Shown here piece by piece: positions 7,884-15,489 of a DNA stretch of 27,431 bases; the first letter of the stretch is position 1, and each line of letters opens with the position of its first letter. Source of the DNA: Natronohydrobacter sp. (GTDB taxonomy: Bacteria > Pseudomonadota > Alphaproteobacteria > Rhodobacterales > Rhodobacteraceae); the NCBI GenBank assembly GCA_007118445.1, contig SKRP01000135.1, positions 1 through 27,431 of the forward strand, read 5' to 3'. The position numbers and the translations under genes were made by a program. Below the pieces are notes generated by a model. The model saw only the letters and a list, made by a program, of their open reading frames with translations. It was not told the origin of the DNA and did no database searches.

Positions 7884-7897
7884 TTTCATGCCTGAAA
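7884..7897. promoter_or_regulatory. Small inverted repeat upstream of the alternative oxidase start
   Basis: TTTCATGCCTGAAA is a near-palindrome (TTTCA, 4-base spacer, TGAAA) that ends 17 bases upstream of the aox ATG, just before the GGAGG ribosome site. It is placed where a repressor could block expression. No known regulator is recognised. Confidence 0.3.
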
Positions 7898-7955
7898 TGG
7901 TGTGTCGCGCCGAGCGGGCAAGAGGATGCGGCAACTGGTCCCAAAGGCAGGGCCA

Positions 7956-7972
7956 TTGCAAAAATGCTGCAA
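7956..7972. promoter_or_regulatory. TTGCA...TGCAA inverted repeat upstream of the acyl-CoA dehydrogenase operon
   Basis: TTGCA (7956-7960), 7-base spacer, TGCAA (7968-7972) lies 45 bp before the isobutyryl-CoA dehydrogenase start, in the 149-bp divergent gap with aox. The half-site is the same as in the mmsA palindrome at 5568-5583, though the spacing differs. Shared control of the two halves of the valine pathway is an inference. Confidence 0.45.
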
Positions 7973-8016
7973 CACTTGCGCTTTAGCGAGGGCGCGCAAC
8001 AGGACAGGAGAAGCGG

Positions 8017-9159
8017 ATGGATTTCGCATTGACCGAAGAATCGCAGGCCATTTTCGAAATGGCGCGCGATTTCGGGGCTGAGCAGATCGCACCCCACGCG
8101 CGGGATTGGGAAACCGAGGGCACAATCCCGAAAGAGCTGTGGTCGAAATTTGCCGAGCTGGGCTTCGGCGGGCTTTACGTGCGCGAAGACTCGGGCGGCG
8201 CGGGGCTGAGCAGGCTGGATGCCACGCTGATTTTCGAGGCGCTGTCGATGGCCTGCCCTTCGGTTGCGGCGTTTCTGTCGATCCACAACATGTGCGCGGC
8301 GATGATCGACAAATTCGGCTCTGATCAGATGCGCGCCGAGTTGCTGCCGCGTGTGGTCTCGCTTGAGTGTTTCATGTCCTATTGCCTGACCGAGCCGGGG
8401 TCGGGGTCGGACGCCGCAGCGCTGAAAACCCGCGCCGCGCGCGACAATGCGGGCTATGTCCTGAACGGCACCAAGGCGTTCATTTCGGGCGGTGGCTATT
8501 CGGATGGCTATATCGTCATGGCCCGCACCGGCGATGCTGGTCCCAAGGGGATTTCCGCGCTGGTGGTGATGGATGGCGCGCAGGGGCTCAGCTTCGGCGG
8601 GCTGGAGGACAAGATGGGCTGGCGCTCGCAACCCACGCGGCAAGTGCAGTTCGATGATTGCCGTGTCGGGGCCGGGGCGCTTTTGGGCGAAGAGGGCGCA
8701 GGGTTCCGCTACGCCATGGCCGGGCTGGATGGGGGGCGGTTGAATATTGCGGCCTGTAGTCTGGGGGGTGCGCAGGCCGCGCTTGATGCAACGCTGGCCT
8801 ATATGGGCGAGCGCAAGGCGTTCGGGCAGAGCCTCGACCAGTTTCAGGCGCTGCAATTCCGGCTGGCCGAGATGGAAATCGAATTGCAGGCCGCGCGGGT
8901 TTTTCTGCGCCAGGCCGCGTGGAAGCTCGATCAGGGCGCGCCCGATGCGACCAAATTCTGCGCCATGGCCAAGAAATTCGTGACCGAAGCCGGCAGCCGC
9001 GTCGCCGATCAATGCCTGCAACTGCATGGCGGCTATGGCTATCTGGCCGATTACGGGGTCGAAAAGTTGGTGCGCGATCTGCGTGTGCATCAGATCCTCG
9101 AGGGTACCAATGAAATCATGCGCCTGATCGTCGCGCGGCAAATGCTGGCGGCCCGCTGA
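8017..9159 (+). CDS. Acyl-CoA dehydrogenase, probably isobutyryl-CoA dehydrogenase
   Basis: This 380-residue FAD flavoprotein would oxidise isobutyryl-CoA to methacrylyl-CoA, passing electrons to ETF. It has the full acyl-CoA dehydrogenase layout: an N-terminal helical domain, the flavin/substrate segment MSYCLTEPGSGSDAAALKT near 125-143, the GTKAFISGGGYSDGYIVMA strand region, GERKAFGQSLDQFQALQF, LQLHGGYGYLADYGVEKL, and the catalytic-base Glu362 in LEGTNEIMR. Specificity for isobutyryl-CoA is inferred mainly from its operon: the following hydrolase and mmsB overlap its end. AGGAGAAG precedes the start. Confidence 0.9.
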   Translation: MDFALTEESQAIFEMARDFGAEQIAPHARDWETEGTIPKELWSKFAELGFGGLYVREDSGGAGLSRLDATLIFEALSMACPSVAAFLSIHNMCAAMIDKFGSDQMRAELLPRVVSLECFMSYCLTEPGSGSDAAALKTRAARDNAGYVLNGTKAFISGGGYSDGYIVMARTGDAGPKGISALVVMDGAQGLSFGGLEDKMGWRSQPTRQVQFDDCRVGAGALLGEEGAGFRYAMAGLDGGRLNIAACSLGGAQAALDATLAYMGERKAFGQSLDQFQALQFRLAEMEIELQAARVFLRQAAWKLDQGAPDATKFCAMAKKFVTEAGSRVADQCLQLHGGYGYLADYGVEKLVRDLRVHQILEGTNEIMRLIVARQMLAAR

Positions 9160-10205
9160 TGGGGGATGTGCATATCCGCATCGAGGGGCGCGCAGGCCGG
9201 ATCACGCTGACCCGGCCCAAGGCGTTGAATGCGCTTAGCTATGAGATGTGCCTTGCGATTGACGCGGCGCTGATCGACTGGGCGCGCGATGATCGCGTGG
9301 CACTGGTCATGATCGACGCTGAAGGTGAGAAAGCGTTTTGCGCAGGCGGTGATATCGCCGCGATTTACACCACCGGGATCGAAGGCGATTACGCGTTGGC
9401 CCGCAGCTTCTGGCGCGACGAATATCGTATGAATGCGCGCATCGCTGAATATCCCAAGCCTGTGGTCAGTTTTTTGCAAGGCTTCGTGATGGGCGGGGGC
9501 GTCGGACTGGGTTGTCATGCCAGCCATCGGATCGTGGGCGCGGCCAGCCAGATCGCCATGCCGGAATGCGGCATCGGGCTGGTGCCGGATGTGGGCGGCA
9601 CGCATCTGCTGGCCCGTGCACCGGGCCAGCTTGGGGCCTATCTGGGGCTGACCGGCGCGCGGATGGGGGCGGGGGATGCGCTCCATGCGGGCTTTGCCGA
9701 TCTGTTCCTGCCAGAGGCCGAGTGGGACAGCGCCAAAGAAGCGCTTGTTACCTCGGGCGAGGTCGCGGACTTGACCGGGGAAACCCCGCCAGAGGGTCGG
9801 CTTGTCGACTCGGCTGCGCTCATCGATGGTGCGTTCGGACGAGACAGTGTGGCGGCGATCGTGGCCAAGCTGGCCGGAAATGATGACCCTCTCGCCCAGA
9901 AGGCCCTGGCAAGCCTGCAGCGCAATTCACCGCTGGCCATGGCCTGCACGCTGGAAATGCTGCGCCGTTTGGGGCGCGGCAGCACGATCCGCCAAGCGCT
10001 GGCGCAGGAATTCCGGGGCACATGGCGCTCGCTGGAACATGGCGATTTTCTGGAAGGCATCCGCGCGGCGATCATCGACAAGGACAAATCCCCGCGTTGG
10101 CAGCATGAGGGGCCAGAGGCTGTGGCGCAGGCCGAGGTCGATGCCATTCTGGCGACGCTGGGCGCAGATGAGTTGAGTTTTGACGGCTTGGAGGAGATCA
10201 CATGA
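9159..10205 (+). CDS. 3-hydroxyisobutyryl-CoA hydrolase (enoyl-CoA hydratase/isomerase family)
   Basis: The product (348 residues) cleaves 3-hydroxyisobutyryl-CoA to free 3-hydroxyisobutyrate and CoA. It is longer than a plain crotonase (about 260) and carries the HIBCH-type C-terminal half. Motifs: LTRPKALNALS at 17-27, oxyanion-hole segments FCAGGDIAAI (60-69) and VMGGGVGLG (110-118), and the active-site loop MPECGIGLVPDVGGTHL with Glu136 and Asp144. The start overlaps the dehydrogenase stop by one base (TGATG), and its stop overlaps mmsB by four (ATGA), so the three genes are translationally coupled. A crotonase step (methacrylyl-CoA hydratase) is not encoded separately here and may lie elsewhere. 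Confidence 0.88.
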   Translation: MGDVHIRIEGRAGRITLTRPKALNALSYEMCLAIDAALIDWARDDRVALVMIDAEGEKAFCAGGDIAAIYTTGIEGDYALARSFWRDEYRMNARIAEYPKPVVSFLQGFVMGGGVGLGCHASHRIVGAASQIAMPECGIGLVPDVGGTHLLARAPGQLGAYLGLTGARMGAGDALHAGFADLFLPEAEWDSAKEALVTSGEVADLTGETPPEGRLVDSAALIDGAFGRDSVAAIVAKLAGNDDPLAQKALASLQRNSPLAMACTLEMLRRLGRGSTIRQALAQEFRGTWRSLEHGDFLEGIRAAIIDKDKSPRWQHEGPEAVAQAEVDAILATLGADELSFDGLEEIT

Positions 10206-11074
10206 ACATCGCATTCATCGGACTTGGCAATATGGGTGGGCCCATGGCTGCCAATCTGGCCCGCGCAGGCCATCAGGTGTCAGGCTTCGATCTGGTCGCG
10301 CCTTGTCCCGACGGAGTGACCAAGGCCGCGACCGCTGCCGAAGCTGCGACAGGGGCCGAGGTCGTGATCACCATGTTGCCCAATGGTGCGATCCTGCGCG
10401 CCGTCGGTGCCGAGGTGATCCCTGCGATGACCGCAGGCGCGGTGCTCTGCGACTGTTCGACGGTCGATGTGGAAAGCGCCCGCGCGGTCGCCGAACAGGC
10501 GCAGGTGGCCGGGCTTGGGGCGCTGGATGCGCCGGTTTCAGGGGGGGTCGGCGGCGCGACTGCAGGCACATTGACCTTCATGGTGGGCGGCTCTGATACA
10601 GCTTTCGCAACTGTCCAGCCGCTCTTCGATATCATGGGGCAGAAGGCCGTTCATTGCGGCGCAGCGGGGGCAGGGCAGGCCGCGAAGATCTGCAACAACA
10701 TGATTCTGGGCGCCACCATGGCGGTCACCTGCGAAGCTTTCGCGCTGGCTGACAAGCTGGGGCTGGACCGGGCGCGGATGTTCGATGTGGTCTCGACTTC
10801 TTCGGGTTATAGCTGGTCTATGAATGCCTATTGCCCCGCCCCGGGGATCGGCCCGCAAAGCCCTGCCGATAATGACTACACGCCCGGGTTTGCCGCCGAA
10901 TTGATGCTCAAGGACCTGCGCCTGTCGCAACAGGCGGCCGAAGCGGTCGATGCAGACACCCCGATGGGCGCGCGTGCAACCGAGCTTTACACGCAATTCG
11001 TCGAGAGCGAGGATGGCACGGGCCGCGATTTCTCGGCGCTCCTGCCCCGATTTGCCGCGCGCGGTCGCATGTGA
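10202..11074 (+). CDS. mmsB: 3-hydroxyisobutyrate dehydrogenase
   Basis: The product (290 residues) oxidises 3-hydroxyisobutyrate to methylmalonate semialdehyde with NAD, feeding MmsA. It is a beta-hydroxyacid dehydrogenase: the Rossmann motif GLGNMGGPMAANLARAGH lies at 7-24, Asp30 follows strand 2 (favouring NAD), the substrate signature DAPVSGGVGGA is at 109-119, and catalytic Lys162 is in GAGQAAKICNNM. It is the last gene of the coupled operon and starts inside the hydrolase stop codon (ATGA). Length is normal. Confidence 0.95.
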   Translation: MNIAFIGLGNMGGPMAANLARAGHQVSGFDLVAPCPDGVTKAATAAEAATGAEVVITMLPNGAILRAVGAEVIPAMTAGAVLCDCSTVDVESARAVAEQAQVAGLGALDAPVSGGVGGATAGTLTFMVGGSDTAFATVQPLFDIMGQKAVHCGAAGAGQAAKICNNMILGATMAVTCEAFALADKLGLDRARMFDVVSTSSGYSWSMNAYCPAPGIGPQSPADNDYTPGFAAELMLKDLRLSQQAAEAVDADTPMGARATELYTQFVESEDGTGRDFSALLPRFAARGRM

Positions 11075-11187
11075 CAGGCGTGCCTGGATCTTGCCTGCCG
11101 CGCATTTCGGGTCAGTCACCTTGTCACAGGCATCTGACTGGAAATGATGTTATGATCAGCGAACATGGCAATAGAGGAATATGGATC

Positions 11188-11394
11188 ATGTTGGCAAAGA
11201 ATGTGGGCGGGATTGATCGTATCCTGCGGATTGTTGTGGGGCTGGCCTTGCTCGCGGGTTTTTTCCTGAACGCCGAGGCCAGCCTGCGCTGGCTGTATCT
11301 GATCGGGATCCTGCCTCTGGCGACCGGGCTGATGCAAAGTTGCCCGGCCTATACGCTTATCGGGGTCAACACCTGTTCGGCCCGCAAGGACTGA
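11188..11394 (+). CDS. Small DUF2892 inner-membrane protein
   Basis: This 68-residue protein starts MLAKNVGGIDRILRI and contains two membrane helices (VVGLALLAGFFL near 16-27, and LYLIGILPLATGLM near 37-50). It ends with two cysteines in SCPAYTLIGVNTC. This is the DUF2892 domain, found alone or as the membrane tail of rhodanese proteins such as YgaP; its role is not established. The ATG at 11188 has AGAGGA nine bases upstream; an earlier in-frame ATG at 11152 is less well supported. It lies 113 bp after mmsB and is followed by a strong hairpin. Confidence 0.85.
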   Translation: MLAKNVGGIDRILRIVVGLALLAGFFLNAEASLRWLYLIGILPLATGLMQSCPAYTLIGVNTCSARKD

Positions 11395-11407
11395 ACGCAG
11401 CTCAGGT

Positions 11408-11434
11408 GACCTGCCGCGCGATGCGCGGCAGGTC
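11408..11434 (+). terminator. Strong hairpin terminator after the DUF2892 gene
   Basis: GACCTGCCGCGC (11408-11419), loop GAT, GCGCGGCAGGTC (11423-11434) is a perfect 12-bp stem 13 bases after the stop, followed by AATTTCC. It isolates the mmsB/DUF2892 transcription from the tRNA gene. Confidence 0.8.
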
Positions 11435-11465
11435 AATTTCCTTTGCCAATGCTGCAAGAATGGGC

Positions 11466-11492
11466 TTGCAGCCATCCCGGCCCTTGGATAAA
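11466..11492 (+). promoter_or_regulatory. Possible promoter of tRNA-Gln
   Basis: TTGCAG (11466-11471) and GATAAA (11487-11492) could be -35 and -10 boxes with a short 15-base spacer, ending 14 bases before the mature tRNA 5' end. The placement is right but the match is modest. Confidence 0.35.
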
Positions 11493-11506
11493 CACGCGCG
11501 CACAGT

Positions 11507-11581
11507 TGGGGTGTAGCCAAGTGGTAAGGCAGCGGTTTTTGGTACCGTGTACCGTAGGTTCGAATCCTACCACCCCAGCCA
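11507..11581 (+). tRNA. tRNA-Gln (anticodon UUG)
   Basis: The cloverleaf folds cleanly. The acceptor stem is TGGGGTG (11507-11513) with CACCCCA (11571-11577), followed by discriminator G and an encoded CCA (11579-11581). The D-arm is GCC...GGC, the anticodon stem GCGGT/ACCGT with one G-U pair encloses the loop TTTTGGT (anticodon TTG), and the T-arm is GTAGG-TTCGAAT-CCTAC. The UUG anticodon reads CAA and, with wobble, CAG. The gene lies 72 bp after a terminator. A possible integrase remnant follows about 175 bp downstream in the same direction, the classic arrangement for tRNA-targeted elements. Confidence 0.97.
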
Positions 11582-12028
11582 GTCTTTCCTAAGTTTCTGA
11601 TATACAAAGCGGGATGTGGCCTGATTCACAATGACCCCCTGTTTCCGGGGCAACTGCGACACAGGACTGCTTCACATCGGTGCATCACAGGGCCTGAAAT
11701 CGCCCCCTGACCCGCCCCGATCCGCGACAGGCTTTTCGCGCCCTCCGACCTGAACCATGGCACGGCTGAACCACACCATGCGCAGAGGGGCGGTTTACGT
11801 CTGGCGGCGCAGGCGTCCGGCAGGACACCCTTTATCCAAGGGGCGCTATTCCCATATCCGGCCAAAATCATCGGGGAAACGGCCCGGAATGCCCATCTGC
11901 GCAACAGCTTGATTGCAGCGACCCGGACCCTGAGCGGTAACCGGCACCCGCCCGAAGGCCTGGATTTACGTCCCCGCGCTGGCTCCGGGAAGCCTGATAC
12001 TGTCCTGCCGGGTATCACAGGTCATTGG
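11582..12028. other. Gene-poor stretch after tRNA-Gln
   Basis: About 450 bp separate the tRNA from the tct terminator. No intact gene is convincing. A 130-codon minus-strand frame (11626-12018) has an arginine/proline-rich, motif-free translation with no ribosome site. The only protein-like trace is the integrase-like 5' fragment at 11757. A short CCCC/GGGG hairpin (11635-11650) may end the tRNA transcript. I saw no second copy of the tRNA 3' end that would mark an attachment site. Confidence 0.5.
11757..11912 (+). pseudogene. Possible remnant of a tyrosine site-specific integrase (N-terminus only)
   Basis: A 51-codon frame begins MARLNHTMRRGAVYVWRRRR and then loses resemblance, ending at TGA 11910-11912. 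The opening, with its basic RRGxVYxWRRR pattern, recalls from memory the N-terminus of tyrosine integrases seen in Rhodobacteraceae, which normally run to about 400 residues. No catalytic R-H-R-Y domain follows in any frame before the tct terminator at 12029. The position and orientation just downstream of tRNA-Gln fit a decayed integrative element. The similarity is short and may be chance. Confidence 0.4.
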
Positions 12029-12057
12029 CCCGCCGACAGAAAATCACTGTCGGCGGG
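12029..12057 (-). terminator. Terminator of the tct transport operon
   Basis: CCCGCCGACAG (12029-12039), 7-base loop, CTGTCGGCGGG (12047-12057) form a perfect 11-bp stem starting 16 bases after the last tctC stop on the minus strand. No U-run follows. Confidence 0.75.
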
Positions 12058-12073
12058 GTTCAGGAAAGTCAGA

Positions 12074-13000
12074 TCAGTCCGCCATCACTGCTTCATTCGC
12101 TTCGCGAATGCGGCGGACATTGGCCTCCATCTCGTCCTGACCGATATAGACTGCAGGGAAGAATGTGTTGCCTTCGGTGATTTCCACAAAGGCTTCCGCC
12201 GTGCTGGCAAATTCCGCCGCTTCCATCAGCCGCGCCTTGACGTCTTCCGGCACACCCTGAGGCACGATGATCGTGCGATAATCCTCGATCGCGTAATCAT
12301 AGCCAAGCTCGATCAGCGTCGGCGCATCCGGGTAGAAAGGGCTGCGCTCGGCTGACATGAAGGCCGCGATGACCATCTCGCCGGTCGGCGTGTATTGCGC
12401 ATGTGTGCCGCCCGAATAGGCGAAATCCACCTCTCTGCCCAGGACCAGCGGTGCCATGCCCGCGCCGCCACCTGTCGGAACGATGGCCAGATCAAGGCCC
12501 TCCTCTGCAGCAATGGCACGAATGATCGCTTCGTCCAGCGCGGTTTGCTGGGCGTAGGTCATCGGGTTTTCCTTGCCATGCGCGATGATTTCGTCAAAGG
12601 TCTGGAAGGGTTGCTCGGCAGAGGTCACGATAGCGTTCTGCGCAATTGCCAGCGCCGCCAGATATTCGAAATCGTCAATCTCGTATTCGACATTGGTGAT
12701 GATCGGCGTGAAGGTCAGCGCAGTGGTGCCGCCGAACAGAAAGGTATGGCCATCGGGTTCCGCATTGGAGAGGCGTGTGAACGCGACCGCCGAACCGCCA
12801 CCGGGCTGGTTGACCACATTGACCGGCTGACCAAGGAATTCTTCCATGACATTGGCCAGAACGCGGCCTTGAATATCGGTCGAACCGCCCGGATTGAAGC
12901 CGATGACCATGGTCAGCGGGCGCGTGGGCCAGTCATCCGCCATGGCCATGGGCGCGCTCAGCAGGGTTGCGCCAAGAATAGCGGCAAGTGTCTTTTTCAT
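12074..13000 (-). CDS. Tripartite tricarboxylate transporter substrate-binding protein (second TctC copy)
   Basis: This 308-residue periplasmic binding protein of the TctC/Bug family captures a carboxylate-type ligand for the TctAB membrane pair. It has a Sec signal peptide (MKKTLAAILGATLLSAPMAMA), then WPTRPLTMVIGFNPGGSTDI, the first ligand loop, VNVVNQPGGGS, EPDGHTFLFG, and PTGGGAGMAPLVLG. The start at 13000 has GGAGAG before it; the in-frame ATG at 13027 lies inside the previous gene's end and would precede the signal peptide. It is a close paralogue of the adjacent upstream gene (long identical runs such as HAQYTPTGEM and ERSPFYPD). It is the last gene of the operon. Confidence 0.92.
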   Translation of the reverse strand: MKKTLAAILGATLLSAPMAMADDWPTRPLTMVIGFNPGGSTDIQGRVLANVMEEFLGQPVNVVNQPGGGSAVAFTRLSNAEPDGHTFLFGGTTALTFTPIITNVEYEIDDFEYLAALAIAQNAIVTSAEQPFQTFDEIIAHGKENPMTYAQQTALDEAIIRAIAAEEGLDLAIVPTGGGAGMAPLVLGREVDFAYSGGTHAQYTPTGEMVIAAFMSAERSPFYPDAPTLIELGYDYAIEDYRTIIVPQGVPEDVKARLMEAAEFASTAEAFVEITEGNTFFPAVYIGQDEMEANVRRIREANEAVMAD

Positions 13001-13023
13001 CTGTCTCTCCTGTCGTTGCGTCT

Positions 13024-13953
13024 TCATTGCGCCATCAGTGCTTCATTCGCCTCGCGAATGCTGCGGATAGTGGCTTCGGTTTCCTCTGCATCCATGAAGA
13101 CGATAGGGTGCAGAGTGTTCTCGACTGTGGTTTCGACAAAAGGCTCATGCTCGACTGCGAAACGCGCGGCATTCTCGAAGGCCTCGACAATCTCGTCCGG
13201 GGTGTCACCGGGCAGGAAGAAAGAGCGGAAATCGTCGATTGCATAGGGGTAGCCCAGCTCTTCCAGCGTCGGCACATCCGGGTAGAAGGGTGAGCGCTCG
13301 GCGGTCAGAAACGCCAGCACATTCATCTCGCCCGTGGGCGTGTATTGCGCATGCGTGCCGCCCGAGAAGGCATAATCGACCTCGCCGCCCAGAAGCAGCG
13401 GGGCCATGCCGCCGCCGCCGCCTGTGGGCACAATGGCCAGATCGATGCCTTCCTGCTCGGCGATGATGCGCATGATCGCCTCATCCATCGGCAGTTGCTG
13501 GGCATAGGTCATCGGGTTTTCTTTGCCGTAAGCGATCAGCTCTTCAAAGGTCTGATAGGGCGCATCTCCGGCGGCCACCACGCCGAATTGCCCGCCGACC
13601 AGCGTGCCGGCATAGCGGAAATCGTCGATTTCATAGGCGACTTCGGTCACGATGGGCGAGAAAGTCAGGCCAAGCTGCACGCCGAACATGAACGTATGGC
13701 CATCAGGCTCTGCGTTCAGGAACCGCGTCAGCGCCACGGCCCCGCCGCCGCCGGGCTGGTTCACGACATTGACCGGCTGGCCGAAATATTCCTCGAGCGT
13801 GCGGGCCAGAACGCGGCCCTGGATGTCAGTGGACCCGCCCGGGGCAAAGCCGATCACCATGGTCATCGGTTGCGTCGGGCGCCACTCCTCAGCAAGCGCC
13901 GGGGCTGCGATCAGAGCGCAGAGCGCGGTGCTGGCAAGGGTCAGTTTCTTCAT
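13024..13953 (-). CDS. Tripartite tricarboxylate transporter substrate-binding protein (first TctC copy)
   Basis: This 309-residue TctC-family periplasmic protein has a signal peptide MKKLTLASTALCALIAAPALA. The mature protein begins near EEWRPTQPMTMVIGFAPGG and shows the family ligand loops (APGGSTDIQGRV, NVVNQPGGGGAVAL, EPDGHTFMFG). It follows tctA by 21 bp with AGGAGA before the ATG. It differs from its tandem partner mostly around residues 105-135 (LVGGQFGVVAAGDAPYQ here), part of the face that could touch ligand, so the two may recognise different substrates. The ligand cannot be named. Confidence 0.92.
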   Translation of the reverse strand: MKKLTLASTALCALIAAPALAEEWRPTQPMTMVIGFAPGGSTDIQGRVLARTLEEYFGQPVNVVNQPGGGGAVALTRFLNAEPDGHTFMFGVQLGLTFSPIVTEVAYEIDDFRYAGTLVGGQFGVVAAGDAPYQTFEELIAYGKENPMTYAQQLPMDEAIMRIIAEQEGIDLAIVPTGGGGGMAPLLLGGEVDYAFSGGTHAQYTPTGEMNVLAFLTAERSPFYPDVPTLEELGYPYAIDDFRSFFLPGDTPDEIVEAFENAARFAVEHEPFVETTVENTLHPIVFMDAEETEATIRSIREANEALMAQ

Positions 13954-13974
13954 GGGGTCTCCTCTGGGTTGCAG

Positions 13975-15489
13975 TCAGTCAGCCGGGGCATTCGCCACAG
14001 CCTGTTCCTTCTTGAAAGTGCGGATGATCAGCGCGACCAGCGCAATTACCGTGCAGGCGATGAAGAACATCGCTATGGGACGATTCAGCAGAATTTCCCA
14101 GTTGCCGCGCGACAGGATGATCGACTGGCGCAGGTTCAATTCGAGCATCGGGGTGATGATGAAGGCCACCAGAAAGGTGACAAAACTGTAGTCGTATTTC
14201 TTCATCAGATAGCCCAGGAGCGCGAAAGCCATCAGGATGATCAGGCCGAATGTGCCATAGCCCTGCAGCATCATCCCTGCGAGGCAGAAGAAGATCACGA
14301 TCGGGATCACAACATGCGGCGGCACGCGGGTGATCTGGGCAAAGAACATCAGCCCATACCAACCCAGCACCAGCATGATCAGCGACGCGAGGATCATGCC
14401 GGCGAAGATCGAATAGAGCAGTTCGGGATTGTCGCGCAGCAAAAGCGGGCCGACAGTGATGCCGTGAATGGCGAAAGCGCCGATCAGCAGCGCCGCCGAC
14501 ACATTGCCTGGAATCCCCAGCCCGAACAGCGGGATCAGGGCCGCCGGGATGACCGCGTTATCCGCCGATTCCGAGGCCGCGATGCCTTTGGGCTCGCCCT
14601 TGCCGAATTTCTCTGGCTCTTTCGCGGCTTTCTGCGCCATGCCATAGGACATGAACGACCCGACTGACGGCCCCAGCCCCGGCAGCGCGCCGACAAAGGT
14701 GCCGACCCCGGTGCCGCGCAGGATCGTCGGCAGAATGCGCTTGAAGATCGGCATGGTGATGCGGTCATCGGCATCCTTTTTCAGCGCGACCGACATATTC
14801 TCGCGGTCATAGCGCAGTTTCTCGGATTGCACGAACATCTCGGACAGCGCGAGCGTGCCGATGGCAACTGCGATCAGCGGCATCCCGTCCATCAGTTCCG
14901 TGTAGCCGAAGGTCAGGCGCGGCAGGCCGGTCTGGTTGTCCAGCCCGATCGTGCCCAGAAAAATCCCCAGCCCCCCGGCGGCCAGCCCCTTGAAGATATT
15001 GCCGCCCGACAGGCCCGCGATGAACACCAGCGCGAAGGCCAGAATGGCCGCCATCTCATAGGGGCCGAACATCAGCGCCACGCGGGCGAAAGGGATGGCC
15101 ACGAAAATCAGGATGATTGTCGCCAGAATATCACCCATGACCGAGGCGATCAGCCCGATCTGCAATGCGGTCTTGGGCTTGCCCTGTTTGGCCAGCGGAT
15201 ATCCGTCAAGTGCGGTGGCGGCAGAAGACGCCTCGCCGGGCGCATTGAGCAGGATGGCCGACACGGCACTGCCAGCTGCTGTGCCCTTGGACAGGCCGAT
15301 CAGGAAGGAAATCGCGATAAAAGGCGACATGTAGAATGTCATCGGGATCGCGATGGAAATCGCCACCGAGCGCGACAGACCGGGAATAACCCCCACAATA
15401 TAGCCCAGCAGCACCCCGCCCCCGATGCCGATGAAAGAGGCCAGCGTCAGCGCTTCAGAGGCCGCGGCCCCGACCGCAGAAAAATCCAT
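13975..15489 (-). CDS. Tripartite tricarboxylate transporter large permease TctA
   Basis: This integral membrane protein of 504 residues, with about 12 hydrophobic segments, forms the transport channel of the TTT system. Family signatures are clear: GVIPGLSRSVAISIAIPMTF near 33-52 and GSAVSAILLNAPGEASSAAT near 70-89, continuing ALDGYPLAKQGKPKTALQIG; a second repeat has GALPGLGPSVGSFMSYGMAQK and GIAASESADNAVIPAALIPL with LFGLGIPGN. The frame is open much further upstream (shadow of tctB), but the ATG at 15489 overlaps the tctB stop by one base (TGATG), the usual coupling. Confidence 0.94.
   Translation of the reverse strand: MDFSAVGAAASEALTLASFIGIGGGVLLGYIVGVIPGLSRSVAISIAIPMTFYMSPFIAISFLIGLSKGTAAGSAVSAILLNAPGEASSAATALDGYPLAKQGKPKTALQIGLIASVMGDILATIILIFVAIPFARVALMFGPYEMAAILAFALVFIAGLSGGNIFKGLAAGGLGIFLGTIGLDNQTGLPRLTFGYTELMDGMPLIAVAIGTLALSEMFVQSEKLRYDRENMSVALKKDADDRITMPIFKRILPTILRGTGVGTFVGALPGLGPSVGSFMSYGMAQKAAKEPEKFGKGEPKGIAASESADNAVIPAALIPLFGLGIPGNVSAALLIGAFAIHGITVGPLLLRDNPELLYSIFAGMILASLIMLVLGWYGLMFFAQITRVPPHVVIPIVIFFCLAGMMLQGYGTFGLIILMAFALLGYLMKKYDYSFVTFLVAFIITPMLELNLRQSIILSRGNWEILLNRPIAMFFIACTVIALVALIIRTFKKEQAVANAPAD

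Noticed and set aside
7792..9141. A 449-codon minus-strand open frame spanning the acyl-CoA dehydrogenase
   Set aside because: Shadow frame in GC-rich DNA; the plus strand has full dehydrogenase motifs and a ribosome site.
11626..12018. 130-codon minus-strand frame downstream of tRNA-Gln
   Set aside because: No ribosome site, no recognisable motif, low-complexity basic composition; it also runs over the integrase-like fragment.
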